Counted from the stretch's first letter, positions 1 through 27,734 are shown. The stretch: DNA of 64,000 nt from Sceloporus undulatus (GCF_019175285.1 NC_056524.1:102501351-102565350); one strand, 5' to 3'. The notes: generated by a model not told the origin, from the letters alone. A program made the numbers and translations.

Positions 1-3000
1 GAGCAAGCAGGAGTACTACTCCCACCGCCAAAGGTAGAAGTGGGCAGCTGGTAGCAAAGAGACACTAGGATGGAGAGACACTCAGGATCTGTGAAATGAA
101 TAGTAGGAATCTCAGCATAAAGCTTGGCATGAATCTATGCCTCCTGCCATTTGCATCCCTCTCCAGCCTTTTAATACAGTATAGGTGCCCTAGTTGTGTA
201 TTCCAAAATCTGGAGGGAGGGGGGAGATCCCAACTCTAAAATGCTTGTTACCAAGCATTTTGGATATGGGATATTCGTCTACAAAATTTAACACTGGTTT
301 TAAAAAGCTGCTTCACAGATACCTGTACACCCCTCAGAACTATTCTCACCATAGGGATGCAGCCTGGCACCCTGACATGAGCTACAATTATTCCAGAGAA
401 GGAATCCTGAGTTGATTTGTAGGAAGAGAAGCAACTAGAGAAGGCAAGCTGCCCACATGAAACAATAAACCAACCAGAGCAAAATTTTATGGTTTGTTTA
501 GGTGCTCCTTCTGCAAGTGAGGGCTACTGAGTACTGTACACCAGTGCCACCCCTTCACAACAAGCCAGTTTCTGTGGCTCCCTGGCTTGTCATGTCATAA
601 ATATACCATCTTCTGTTTGTTTGTTTTTTGGATACTGCAGAAACCAGCTTTGGTGCAGTGCCATAATCCTGTTTAATGACCAATGGAATCTATAGGAAAT
701 GGGATGTATCTTTTATATAAACTTGATCAATCTGAACATCAGCTTTCCCGATCTATGAAAAATCCTGTGGTGCATTAAATGTTCATTCAAGACACCACAA
801 TGGTCTCTTGCTTATTTCTACCACAATATGCTTTTCTATTTTAAGTGTGAAAAATATTTTGGAACACCATGTGTATATGTACTCTAACTGGAACAATGAT
901 TAAGCAAATGACAATTATGAAAGCAAGCAGAAAAGTATTAATTTCCCTTTTATTTCCCTTTATCAACATTATAGTGCAATTTTAGGAACAGTTACATTGT
1001 AGATAAAAATTCAGACAACCTTGAAACAAGTATTGCAAAAGTGCCTTAAAACAAAATACAACACATCCACAAGACCACATTTTCATAGCTTTTCTTCTCC
1101 CAAACAAACCAAAACAGTTTCTGGATCTTTAGTCAATTACTGTACATAATATAAATAATCTGATTAAGTGTTCTGTGCCAGGTTTCAAAAGAAATGTTGT
1201 AGTTCCCAAAGAAAATACAATTTGGGGTTGTCGGCAGGTAAGTGCCCTATTTGGCTTTAGTTTGCCACTGTATGCTCACTTTCCTGGAAATAAGTCTCAT
1301 GTACCTGACATATTTCTGAGCAAATGGCTCAGAAGCACCTACTTAACACCCTGATCCTGACCATTTCAAATGGAAGAGATGACTTATTTGCTGAAAGCAA
1401 ATGCTTGACAAGAGTTGGTTTGAAGAATGGTACATGGAATGATAGTTTCCAAATCACCCTTGGAAACTATTATCCAATGTACCATTCTTCAAACCAACTC
1501 TACCCACAGCCACTGTGGAGTTCTCATCTTCAGTTCATTGGCAAAACATGTAGCCAAAATATCATGGAGGATGGAGAAGAGAGGAAGTGATGCAGTTTGG
1601 GGCAGTGGGCAAGGAAAATGTTGAACATCCTCATCCCCTTATTCTTACGGTACAGGAGACCGCCAGGTTTCAGGTTTCCTGAAATCACTTATTTCTGCTT
1701 GATAAGACTCTACTCGAATGTAACATTCTCTTTGCAGACTGATACTTTTCTATTTAGTTATTTCCTAAAGCAAGCCTGTAGAACTCATGACTCATCCACT
1801 GAGCACAGCGCATCAAAGGTTCATGTTTTTGCTGTATGCCTCAGACTTGCAATGACTACAAACGCATACATGTGCACTGAAGGTTCAAATGTAAAGATGC
1901 TTCATTGTGCTCGAGTACAAGCTGTGAAGGTCTATACTAACACTTTATTTAGACAGGAGTCCACATTTGATTTCAAATCGCTTTGATTTTTAACAAAGTT
2001 TCTGTTTCAAATAGCTGGTCCTTGGTATGAGTGAGGGGTAGTGAAGAAAACTGTGACCAACCTATGTGCTAACTTTTGAAGAGAGCTCAACTCATTTTTA
2101 ATTCAGAATGGTGCAGTACTAGTGAATGTTTGTTGCTCTCAACCTTATATGCAGCAGTTCTATTTTCAGGTTCAGTACATTGATGTTATGCAAAACTCAT
2201 GCTTCTGTGTACAAAACTCATCCTTTTGACTTTAAAATAAAAGAGGAATCCTCAATCCAGATCATTTCTCCATACTCTCAAACTGGGCAACCTTCCAAGC
2301 AAACTGAACTCTCAGCAATGTGTATTGGCATTCAGAGGGAGAGAACTGCAAACCTCACAAGCTTCACCCATTGTAGAAGGCAGTTGTCCGGCACTGCAAG
2401 CACAAGAGAGACTTGTGAATAGAGACAGAACAGGAAAAAGCACATCTTGACCAAGACTTCATTGAGGAGTAATGACAGAAAGTGGGCAGCTCCTTTGAAA
2501 CCACAATGAAGAACTGTCTTCCTGCTTGTTTCTTTGCTTTGCAAATTCCAGTTTGGCTGGACCCTGTGAAACAATAGTGCTCTTTAACAGCAAGAATCTA
2601 GACTACAGTACATAAGGAGATACCTTCATCTATAATACAGTATATAGTGCTACTGTTTTAAGGCAAGAGTGATAGCAAACACCATTTTATAAATGACATA
2701 AAAATAATTTACCAACTTTTGGAGCTGCACATATGTGCAGGGAGTGCAGCCCTGTGGGACAGCCTTTCCAGCAACAAAATGAGATCCTTTTTCATGGAAG
2801 GATGCCATACATTTTGAGATCAAGCTGGATCACTACACAGGTTGTCATAGTCTTGGCAGGTTTTTTTTTAAAAAAAGGATTTTTGCATAATTTAAAATCA
2901 TTAATGCTATGATTGTGTTCGATAACCTTCCCTTTGTGCTACAGCCAGGGGTATTCTTTATCCATCCAACTTCTGTCCCGTTGGCTATCTCAGATCATGA

Positions 3001-3146
3001 CTGTTTAGTTGACAGGTTGGATAAAAAAAATAAATAAATCCAGGAGAGCCACACAGCTTCTTCCTTGTTTCTGCAATGGCCCTTTTCAAAGCATTCTATA
3101 AATGCAACACAGCCTTTCGAACACTTACAATCTTTGATAAAACATC
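1..3146. other. MFSD9 3' flank, no gene recognised
   Basis: AT-rich sequence with only short, uninformative reading frames. It may include a long MFSD9 3'UTR on the minus strand. In mammals SLC9A2 lies on this side, but I see no exon of it here. The one striking structure is the hairpin at 1412-1500. Confidence 0.5.
1412..1500. repeat. 89-base hairpin, 40-base arms, 9-base loop
   Basis: The left arm at 1412-1451 and right arm at 1461-1500 are reverse complements. They differ by about one offset insertion/deletion pair and a base change in the middle. The loop is AATCACCCT. The outer 24 bases of the stem pair perfectly. Size and shape suit a microRNA precursor or a recent inverted duplication. 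No flanking target duplication is evident. Confidence 0.85.
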
Positions 3147-3152
3147 TTTATT
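3147..3152 (-). promoter_or_regulatory. candidate poly(A) signal AATAAA for MFSD9
   Basis: AATAAA read on the minus strand, about 50 bases past the MFSD9 stop. It would give a very short 3'UTR. Further minus-strand AATAAA hexamers near 945-955 and 1945 could serve a longer 3'UTR. Which one is used cannot be told from sequence. Confidence 0.4.
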
Positions 3153-3200
3153 TCTCTGCCATTTTCTTTTGATTTATGTAAGAGTGTTACAAAGTGTTCA

Positions 3201-19846
<16,646 letters not shown>

Positions 19847-19989
19847 GCGGGCGGCGGCGGCGGCGGCGGGGCCGCGAGAGGAGGAGCCTCCGAGAGAGAG
19901 AGAGAGCGCAGGGGAGGCCCGAGCCACCGCCACTGCGCCTGCGCAGGCCTTGGCGGGCATTGTGAGGGAAGTCAAAGTTCGCCGGGGCT

Positions 19990-20002
19990 CAAAATGGCGG
20001 CC
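19990..20002 (+). promoter_or_regulatory. YY1-type motif CAAAATGGCGGCC
   Basis: A full match to the classic AAAATGGCGGC YY1 core, on the plus strand inside the CpG island. In many promoters this motif sits just downstream of the start site in the sense direction. Here that would favour plus-strand (divergent) transcription. Function is inferred. Confidence 0.6.
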
Positions 20003-20127
20003 GCGGCGGAGCAGGAGGAAAAGGAGGACGCCGAGGCTGTTTGGCTCCTCCTTCCTCCCGCTCGCCTCTGCTTCCCCTGGCCTCCTAAGGCGAGCCTCCC
20101 TTGCCCGCCTTTCAGAGGCTCAGAGGG

Positions 20128-20730
20128 AGAGCCTAGTGGTTCCAGCACTGGATTAAGACTCTGGGGAGCGGGGTTCGGATCTTGCCCATAGAAACCCACC
20201 AGGTCACACTCTCTCAGCCTCAGGAGACGGGGAGCCCCTGCCTGCAGGGCCATGGGAACCCACTGGCTGATCTTGGCCACTCTTGGGGAATCCTCCTTCC
20301 GCTATCGAAACCCCACTTTGGTGGGGAGTGAAACTCTTAGTCTCGGATGGGAAGTACCCACTCGGCCATGGAAACCCACCTGGGGGAGTCACACTCTCTC
20401 AGCCTCAAAGGACGAGGAGTCCCAGCCTGGCTATGGAAACCCACTGGGTGACAGGGGTCCCACTGTCTCAGCCTCAGAGGGTGGCTGTTGAAACCCTTTG
20501 GGTGACCTTGGGGGAGAAGCACACTGTCTCAGCCTCAGAGGACGGGGAGTCCCTGCATGGCCATGGATCGAACCCACTGGCTGATCTTGGCCACACTCTC
20601 TCAGCCTCAGAGGATGGCAAGGGCAGTTGTCCCCCCCAAGAAACTTGCCAAGAAAACCCCATGATAGTATAGGTTCTCCTCAGAGTCGCTGTAAATTCGA
20701 TTTCAAGGCACACAACAAGAACAGGAAGCA
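20128..20730 (+). mobile_element. tRNA-headed squamate SINE with internal tandem expansion
   Basis: The head has a Pol III A box (CTAGTGGTTCCAGCACTGGA) and a B box (GGGTTCGGATCTT). The 3' end reads GAAACTTGCCAAGAAAACCC, then a GTCGCTGTAAATTCGATTTC-type segment and AAGGCACACAACAAGAA, the known squamate SINE ending. Between them, a unit of about 55-80 bp (GAAACCCACTGG..CACTCTCTCAGCCTCAGAGGA..) is repeated about six or seven times at 20186-20625. A normal copy has it once. Confidence 0.85.
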
Positions 20731-20886
20731 ATTGGGGACAGTCAAAATGGCAGGGCTGACATTCAGGAAGTTAGCTATTGACAAGTCTGTTTTCTTCCTA
20801 AATACCAAAGGAAACGATTGATTTCAGTTAACCTTGCCTTGTATTTCCCTGTCAGATTAACATATTGTCCATATCCATAACTTGAT

Positions 20887-20957
20887 TATTTATTTATTTA
20901 TTTAGGTATTTATATCCCGCCCTTCAGCCCTAATGGCTCTCAGGGCAGCTTACAATT
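20887..20957 (-). mobile_element. L2-type LINE 3' tail
   Basis: (ATTT)n followed by ATATCCCGCCCTTCAGCCCT and a GGCTCTCAGGGCAGCTTACAA block, the standard L2 tail in reverse. Very short. Confidence 0.6.
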
Positions 20958-20959
20958 AT

Positions 20960-21690
20960 TATTTTTAATCAGACATTAATATATATAATGTTATTAAATT
21001 TCTGAATAATAACTGGACATTATTTGCTGTACATATTTACATCATCATTACTTTCTCTCATCCTTATCAATCCAGTGTTTTGGACATTCGTACATTTTTA
21101 CTATCTCTTCCCACTGTCCATTTGACCTTACATGTATAAATCCGATACATTAAAAATAACCATATTTTGAGTTAATGTCTTTTCTTAGCATGACAAGTCT
21201 TTTTCCAATTACTTAATAAAACATCTTTTAAAGATTTTAAGTAGATTGTATATTTATACAGAATCTATTCAAAAAATAATACCAGCATGTGTTCCTTTTT
21301 CTTTTACATAATCTATCCAATGGTTTCCAATCATGTTCAATTTCTTTTGTTGATTTCTTTTTTATATAATTGGTCATTCTGTCCATTTCCATATAGTCAC
21401 AGACTTTTAGTATCCAAGAATCTATATCCGGTACTTCCTCTGTTTTCCAACACCATGTTGCCAACAATGTTCTAGCTGCACAAATCATATAAAATAGTAA
21501 TTTACCATATTTTCCTTCTAAATCTTAATCATCAATCATGTTAAGTAAAAACATCTTAGGATCTTTACTTATATTAGTCTTTAAAACTTTTTGCATTGGC
21601 ATGTGATTTTCCGTCCAATATTTTTTCACTTTTTTATATAACTTGATTATGATGCACACACTTCTATCTTTCTGAAAGGACCACAGCCAA
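20960..21690 (-). mobile_element. L1 LINE 3' fragment
   Basis: Minus-strand frames at 21767-21525 and 21488-21237 line up as the C-terminus of an L1 ORF2: KVKKYWTENHMPMQKVLKTN, then AARTLLATWCWKTEEVP, then IDSWILKVCDYMEMDRMT and EIEHDWKPLDRLCK. 5'-truncated, with a break between the two frames. Confidence 0.8.
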
Positions 21691-21706
21691 AAATAAAAGA
21701 TATTCA

Positions 21707-22071
21707 GCCACTCCTCCTTTTTCACAGGAGATCCGTTCCAGACCCCCTTGTGAAAATAGAATTTCACTTATATTCCAGCCCCATTGTCTTGAATGGGGGG
21801 CTGCACTCCATTTCCCCCCTCTGTTCATCCCTCGTACATAAGCGAGAGAGGCGAGTCCAAAGACCACAAGAACAGAGGGAGGACTGTACACGTATCCCTT
21901 TTCGCAGATTTGGAGTCTCGATCTTCGGGGGAGGGACACGTGGGGAGGGATAAAGTGCTCCGCAGTCACACACACCGTGATTTTCAATGAGACTCAAATA
22001 TTTAGAAGTCATCATTTTTGAAGGGTGTGTGTGTGTCTGTAATGCATCCCCTGTGAATTGCAAGGGGCTAC
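21707..22071. mobile_element. Tc/mariner-type non-autonomous element
   Basis: The left side reads CTCCTTTTTCACAGGAGATC and CGTTCCAGACCCCCTTGTGA. The right side reads ..CCTGTGAATTGCAAGGGGCTACTG then TA. It carries the CCCCATTGTCTTGAATGGGG block seen in related copies. The left end is partly decayed. Confidence 0.6.
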
Positions 22072-22391
22072 TGTATGTGTGTGTGTGTGTATATATTGGC
22101 GTGTCATTCAGTTCATAGAGAAGGGAATGTTTTCTAACCCTCAAATAGGTCTGTAACTACACCACAGAATTAAAGTAGTCTAACACCACTTTAACACCAT
22201 AGCGCTGATGTTCCATGCAAGCAAAATCATGCTCAAAATTATGAAACGTAGACACTGTCCATACGTGGAGAGAGAAATTCTAGAGAATTCAGGAAAGGAA
22301 GAGACGCTAGGGACCACATTGCAAACATATGATGGCTAATGTAGCACATGAGGGAATTCCAAAAGAAAATCAGCATGTGCTTTATAAACTA

Positions 22392-22646
22392 CAGTGGTGC
22401 CTCGGGTTACGAAATTAATTCGTTCCGCGGCTAATTTCGTAACCCGAAAAACCTTCGTAACCCGAATTGCCATAGGCGCTAATGGGGAAAAAAGCCGCGG
22501 CTCTGCCGCGGCTCCATTTAAACAGCGCCGGCGTTTTTTCGTAACCCGAAAAAACGTTCGTAACCCGAAACAATAAATCCCTATGGGATTTTTTCGTATC
22601 CCGAAAAATTCGTAAGCTGGGTAATTCGTATCCCGAGGTACCACTG
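22392..22646. mobile_element. palindromic Tc/mariner-type miniature element with repeated 13-mers
   Basis: The ends CAGTGGTGCCTCGGGTTACG and ..CGTATCCCGAGGTACCACTG are inverted copies flanked by TA (22390-22391 and 22647-22648). The motif TTCGTAACCCGAA or a close variant occurs about eight times across 255 bp. It splits the BovB frame between ..CFI and SKAFD, so it is younger than that LINE. Confidence 0.92.
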
Positions 22647-22936
22647 TATAGCAAAGCCTTTGACTGAATAGACCATGTAAGGCTATGGTATGCCAATAAA
22701 GACATGTGAGTGCCAACACATCTGATAGTCCCAATAAGGAATCTTTACTCAGGACAAGAGATGACTGTCAGAACAGAACACGGAGAAACAGAATGGTTCC
22801 CAATTGGCAAATGGGTCAGACATGGCTGTATCTTTCCCCCATCTGTTCAACTTGTTTGCCGAACATATAAGAAAAAACAGGCTTGGACAGAGAAGAAGGA
22901 GGAGTGAATATAGGAGGAAGGAATATCAACAATCTA

Positions 22937-23255
22937 AGACCCAGTACAGATGGGCACGTTGTGGTGATATTAGGGCTCGATAGGGCTGGGCATCCAGATG
23001 CGCCCAGCCCTAGTGATGTCACAGGTGCGTGCTCCTGGCCACACAGTGGGCGTCACAGCTGCACAGCTGTGGCACCGCATACAGATGCCTCTCAGCAGAA
23101 GCAGCGTCCTAGGGCTGCATTGCAGCCCTTACGATGTCGCAAAAAAGAAGCCACCCAGAGCGGCTCCTTTTTGAGTGCACATCTATGCAGCAGCATGTGG
23201 ATGCTGCTGTGCAGCAAACAGGAGTGGCATTTTGCCGCCCGTGTGTACTGGGCCC
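22937..23255. mobile_element. Harbinger-like miniature element inside BovB
   Basis: Left end AGACCCAGTACAGATGGGCA; right end TGCCGCCCGTGTGTACTGGGCCC, its diverged inverse. Removing it rejoins the BovB reading at ..INNL and the YADDT motif, as in the second BovB copy at 51115, where the site is empty. A clean 3-bp duplication is not visible. Confidence 0.75.
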
Positions 23256-24024
23256 ATGATATGCAGATGACACCATAGTACTAGCAGAAAACCTCGCAGA
23301 CCTGGAACACCTGCTAACGAAGATCAAGGAGGAAAGTGCAAAGGGGCCTACTGTTGAACATAAAGAAAAGAAAATAATGACCACAGAGAATCTACACAAA
23401 TTTAACGTAGGCAATGAGGAAATAGAAATGGTAAAAGAATGTTCATACCTGGGATCATACATTGATAAAATCAGGGACTGCAGCCAAGAAATCAGAAGAT
23501 TAAGAATAGGGAGAGCAGCTATAAAAGAACTAGAAAAGATCCAAAAATGGAAAGATATATAACTGAGCACAAAGGTTAGAATCATACAAGCTACTTACTA
23601 TATTCCCTCTTACCATGTATGGATGTGAGAACTGGACAATTAAGAAGGAAGATAGGAAGAAAATCAATTCATTCAAGATGGGGTGCTGGAGAAGAGTGCT
23701 GAGGATCCCATGGACAGCCAAAAGGACAAACAAATGGATCCTAGTGCAGATCAAGCCAGAGATCTCCCTGGAAACCAAGATGGCCAAACTGAGGCTGTCG
23801 TACTTCGTACACATCATGAGAAGGAAGGACTCATTGGAAAAACAATAATGCTAGGAAAGGTGGAGAGAAGTAGAAAGAGAGGAAGGCCGCATGCAAGATG
23901 GATGGACTCTATTAAGGAGGGTATGGGCTTCCAGGAACTAAGCAGAGTAGTGAAGGACAGAGGGTCTTGGAGATGTCTCCCATAGGCTGCCATGGTTGAA
24001 GCAACGCGAGGGCAGTTAACACAA

Positions 24025-24120
24025 GACAACACTTTAACGCCAGACTATATCCTACGGATCCTGGGATTAGTAGTTTGCTGAGCACCAGAACTCTCTGAAA
24101 ACCAGGCTGAATACTCACCA
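24025..24120. mobile_element. partial foldback miniature element
   Basis: ACACTTTAACGCCAGACTAT followed by CCTGGGATTAGTAGTTTGCTG is the inner left arm of the 46399-type family. The right half is missing. Confidence 0.5.
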
Positions 24121-24167
24121 ACTATAATGCGAGGATTCGTTGACTTAAAAAAAGACTGTTCTGTATA

Positions 24168-24385
24168 CAGTGGCCTTCTTATACACAGATTTTTATGCAT
24201 GGATTCAAGCATTCACAGTTTGGGGGGAAAAAAGCATAAATTGCAAATAAACCTTGATTTTCCAATTTTTATAAGGGAACACCATTTTTGCTGTGTATTA
24301 TATTTAATGGGACTGGAACATCCATGGATTTTGTTACCACGGGGGATCTTGGAACCAATCCCCAGCATATAACAAGGGTCCACTG
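24168..24385. mobile_element. Tigger/pogo-like miniature element
   Basis: The left end CAGTGGCCTTCTTATACACA and right end ..CATATAACAAGGGTCCACTG are inverted, each beside TA. The interior has the family's AATGGGACTGGAACATCCAT block. Confidence 0.85.
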
Positions 24386-24389
24386 TATT

Positions 24390-25160
24390 TAAAAAAAAAG
24401 ATGGAGGGGAGCCTTAAAAGAAAATTGATCCTGAAACAATTTGTTCTTAGACAATTTTTGAAAAGAGATGTTAGCTTCTTTTTCAGAGGAAAAGTCTTTT
24501 GGAGATACATTATTAATTCTGTCATCACTATGACTATGTACTATACCTAATATCATTAGGTAGCATTTAAAAAGGGGCTTTTGAACATGCAAAGCACTTT
24601 GTGTACATTAATCTTAGATGTAGAAACTCAGCAGAACTCTTTTTCTTTTGTTTCTATATTTCTTTGTCTCTTGGTACAATTTTTTTTTCCAGAGTCCTGG
24701 TATGGATTTTTAGAGTGACTAAATTACTTAATCTATAATCTATGTTATATTGTGAGGTGTTTAACCCATTGTATGAGTATTTAAATCATGACTAGTAACT
24801 GTTTTGAAGATTTTGTATTTTGCTGTATATGTTTCATGGCCAACACAGCTACCCTCGTGATTTCATGATATCAAATTTAGCCACAACTGGGGAATGCTAA
24901 ATAAAAGGAAGCCAAAGAATTACACACTTAATTATTTGAGGTTCTACCTCCAACAAAGGTACAACTCCTTCATTTGGACTAGAGTTTGGTAGTTTTAACT
25001 ATACAGCACCTAAACTATACACGATCTAAAGTTTAAACTATACAGCACCCATTTTCCTGATGTAACAGGCTTCTTGCGAACTCGTTCTCTGCCTAACAAA
25101 AGGATCAGTAGCCTCCACAGGAGAGGGACAGCTTGGATCTCAGGGGAGTTATTTCAGATG
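24390..25160. other. intergenic stretch, nothing recognised
   Basis: Mostly AT-rich. No gene or complete element that I can support. Confidence 0.4.
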
Positions 25161-25162
25161 TA

Positions 25163-26416
25163 GGCCTTTATCAGATATTGTGGAACTGGGGGTCTTTCTG
25201 CACTGGGCGATTCGAATTCACGTTATTTCGCACAAACCACATACCTGGGAGTCCCTCCGCATTGGCAGGATTCAAATTGGCCAATCCGCATTCGCGTGAG
25301 TGCATTCAGTGCAGAATGTTTTGTCACACCGGTGCTCAACATGAGGATTGGCCGATTCGTATCGGCCCCCTCGCACATGCTCAGTGGTGCCCTGCATGGG
25401 TTGCGACCTTAAACGCTTCTGGGGTGAAAGGGGAGGTCACGTCGACAGCCCGGTAAACAGCTGGAGAGCCAGCTCATGCACATTAACAATCGCGATACAA
25501 CGTGCCCATTACTGTTTCCTCTCTACATTCCTGCTTGGTTTAACGTTACCATGACCTTCCCTGCAACAAATTAGCAATGCCCGGTTCTACGTGTGTGTGT
25601 GTGTGAGTGTGTGGTATGTATTCTGGGGGGGGGGGAGGATCAGTTCCAGCGGCTGTCAAAGAGGCTGGATGGCCATCTAAGTCAATGGGGATGCTTTTAT
25701 TAAGAGTTCCTCCTCCTCCCCCGGCTTGGGATCCAGCCTGGGCTGCATCCGCAGGCAGGGAACAGGCGCCTGGCTGCTAGAATTGAGGCGATCGCCGCCG
25801 TTCCAGCGGCCCCTCCTCCTCCTCCCGGCTTGAGAGGCAGCCTAGGCTGTGCTCCCAAGCCGGGAGGAGGAGGAGGAGGCGCTGGAACCACGATTCCAGC
25901 GGCCCCCGCGCCTCTCCTGCCTGGGATGCAGCCAGGGATGCCTCTTAAGCCGGGAGGAGGATGAGGAGGCCACTGGAACCGCGATTCCAGCGGCCCCTGC
26001 GCCTTCTTCCCTGCCTGGGATGCAGCCAGGGATGCCTCTCAAGCCGGGAGGAGGAGGAGGAGGCCGCTGGAAACCGCCCCCCCCCCGCTTCCCTGGAACC
26101 GGCAGAGGAAAGACCCACCGGAAGTTAAAATTGGAATCTGGGGTCTTGCGATGGAATTCAGGACTGGGTGGTCACACCAGACCATTCGCACTGAGATCAA
26201 CAGACCCCAATCCAGATATCGCCAATCCCCTTATCAGCGCACTGGCCAACACGCTCCAAAAAGAGGAGCCAGTATGCATTCAGTTCGGCAGCTTGCGCAT
26301 TCACGTGAGTGCGGATTGGCCATTCGAATGCTGGTATGATGGTACTTAGCGAAATAACGCGAATTCGCAACCACCCAGTGCGCAAACCCCAGTTCCACAC
26401 TCATCTGATAAGGGCC
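25163..26416. mobile_element. 1.25 kb Harbinger-like non-autonomous element
   Basis: The ends are long inverted repeats of roughly 80-130 bp: GGCCTTTATCAGATATTGTG at the left, and the right end in reverse reads GGCCCTTATCAGATGAGTGTG. Both continue to a ..TTATTTCGC.. segment. It is flanked by the 3-bp duplication GTA (25160-25162 and 26417-26419). The centre (about 25700-26090) has four or five direct and inverted copies of a GGAGGAGGAGGC / GATTCCAGCGGCCCC / CTGGGATGCAGCC module. No transposase. Confidence 0.85.
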
Positions 26417-27316
26417 GTAGACTCAAGTTGATTGATTCAAACTCACTTCACTTCAGTAACTTGACTTGGACTTGACTAGGCGTAAATGATGGCACTGACT
26501 TGATAGACTCAAAACTTTGATATCCTTAGTAACTTGCTGGCCTAACTTCATTCAGAAACAGCAAACTGTTATATAATGAGCTTGAGACCAGGGCTGAGAT
26601 CGTGCTCAATAGCCTGTCCCACTGCACTTGGAGGATCCTCTAAAGCTTTTGAAAAGCTTTAGAAGCACCTTTTGCGTCAAGCCCATTGTCAACATGTTTT
26701 TCCCCTCCAATAAGTTTTAATCTAACTTTGTGCATTCTATTTGATTTTTTAGTTACTGTATTCCAGCTCTTCCACCACCACCTCCTTTTTTTTTTAATTG
26801 CAGTTGGCTCCCAGACTTGAAACTCAACTTGAGACTTGGAGCAAAAGACTTGAATAAATCATGGTTACTTGTCTGTTGATAACCAAGTTGAAATGTGATT
26901 AGCTGGATGTTTCTGTCTCTTTGTTTCTCACCAACATGGCCAACAAGGGGAGTGGCCTTGCCTGCATTGTTTCCCTCTGCCATTTTAACTGACAACAAAA
27001 TAAACATTTTAAGACAAAATTTAGGTCTGTGATTTCAACATCATCATTATTTCTCCTGAGGATTTTTAACACCTTACCTGATGAAGTGTCAATGGAGCTT
27101 CCAATGCTTGCGTGAGGTATGTTGTACTTTTAGTTGGTCCCATAAAGGTATCACTGTTTTGTGGATTTGTATTTTATATATAATTTACTACAGGGCCAGC
27201 ATGGTTACACCAAATTCGTTAATTGTTACTGGGTTATCGAAAATATTGTATTTTCTATTATGTAACCGTTTTCTAATGCTACTGATTTTACTGTAACTTT
27301 ACATGGAAGTACAGTG
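26417..27316. other. intergenic stretch with a short perfect palindrome
   Basis: No gene seen. At 26640-26662, CTAAAGCTTTT and AAAAGCTTTAG pair perfectly around one G. Otherwise unremarkable AT-rich sequence. Confidence 0.45.
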
Positions 27317-27318
27317 TA

Positions 27319-27581
27319 CAGTGGACCCTTGCCTACATGGGGATCCGTTGCGGACCCCCCAGCGTAAGACGAATTCCACCTATGCTTGAGCCCCATTAAT
27401 TTGAATTGGGCTTGTGTGCATGGTGGTGCGATGGGTGCAGCGGCACACTTGGTGCCATGGGCGCGCGCCCCATTCATCTGAATGGGATGCACTGCCCCTT
27501 GCACCCCGCGTGCTCCCGCGGCGTTGGAATGCGTATGCCAAGTCCACGTATAGCACACCTGCGTATAACACGGGTGCACTG
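27319..27581. mobile_element. Tc/mariner-type miniature element
   Basis: The left end CAGTGGACCCTTGCCTACAT and right end ..TGCGTATAACACGGGTGCACTG are inverted and both flanked by TA. The interior is CpG-rich with two AATGGG/CCCATT blocks. 263 bp, non-coding. Confidence 0.85.
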
Positions 27582-27734
27582 TATAAATAAGTCTGCCGCT
27601 GACAGTGCTCACAACCATCATCACGGGAAGTTTAAATACTCAGGCAGAATGTCACAATCTGTGGCATCACCATTCCTGGAGAAATATGCCTAATAGCTAC
27701 ATCTTCTGCAGCTGTAAAAATACAAGAATGCCAC

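Larger units (their letters stand above)
22150..24040 (+). mobile_element. BovB/RTE LINE fragment, interrupted by two DNA elements
   Basis: Plus-strand pieces match RTE ORF2 in order: REFQKKISMCFI (about 22350), SKAFD and IRNLYSGQEMTVRTEHGETE (22655-22800), YADDT-type motif after 23260, [17 protein letters not shown], then MYGCENWTIKK, CWRRVLRIPWTAKRTN and HIMRRKDSLEK (23615-23850), and a final GRPHARWMDSIKEGM. Frames are shifted and stops are present. A mariner-type element (22392-22646) and a Harbinger-like element (22937-23255) are inserted in it. Confidence 0.9.

Noticed and set aside
1-3146. Possible SLC9A2 3' end expected from mammalian gene order
   Set aside because: No NHE-type coding sequence or clear plus-strand 3'UTR evidence. 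An AATAAA at 464-469 alone is not enough.
20140-20180. Possible tRNA gene (A and B boxes)
   Set aside because: The boxes belong to a SINE head: the cloverleaf is not complete and the SINE body follows directly. The same holds for 29950, 47990 and 50437.
22937-23255. 3-bp target duplication for this element
   Set aside because: Candidate triplets on the two sides do not match, so no duplication is claimed.
25849-26349. 166-codon plus-strand frame
   Set aside because: Falls inside the modular GC-rich core and right end of the Harbinger-like element. No domain.
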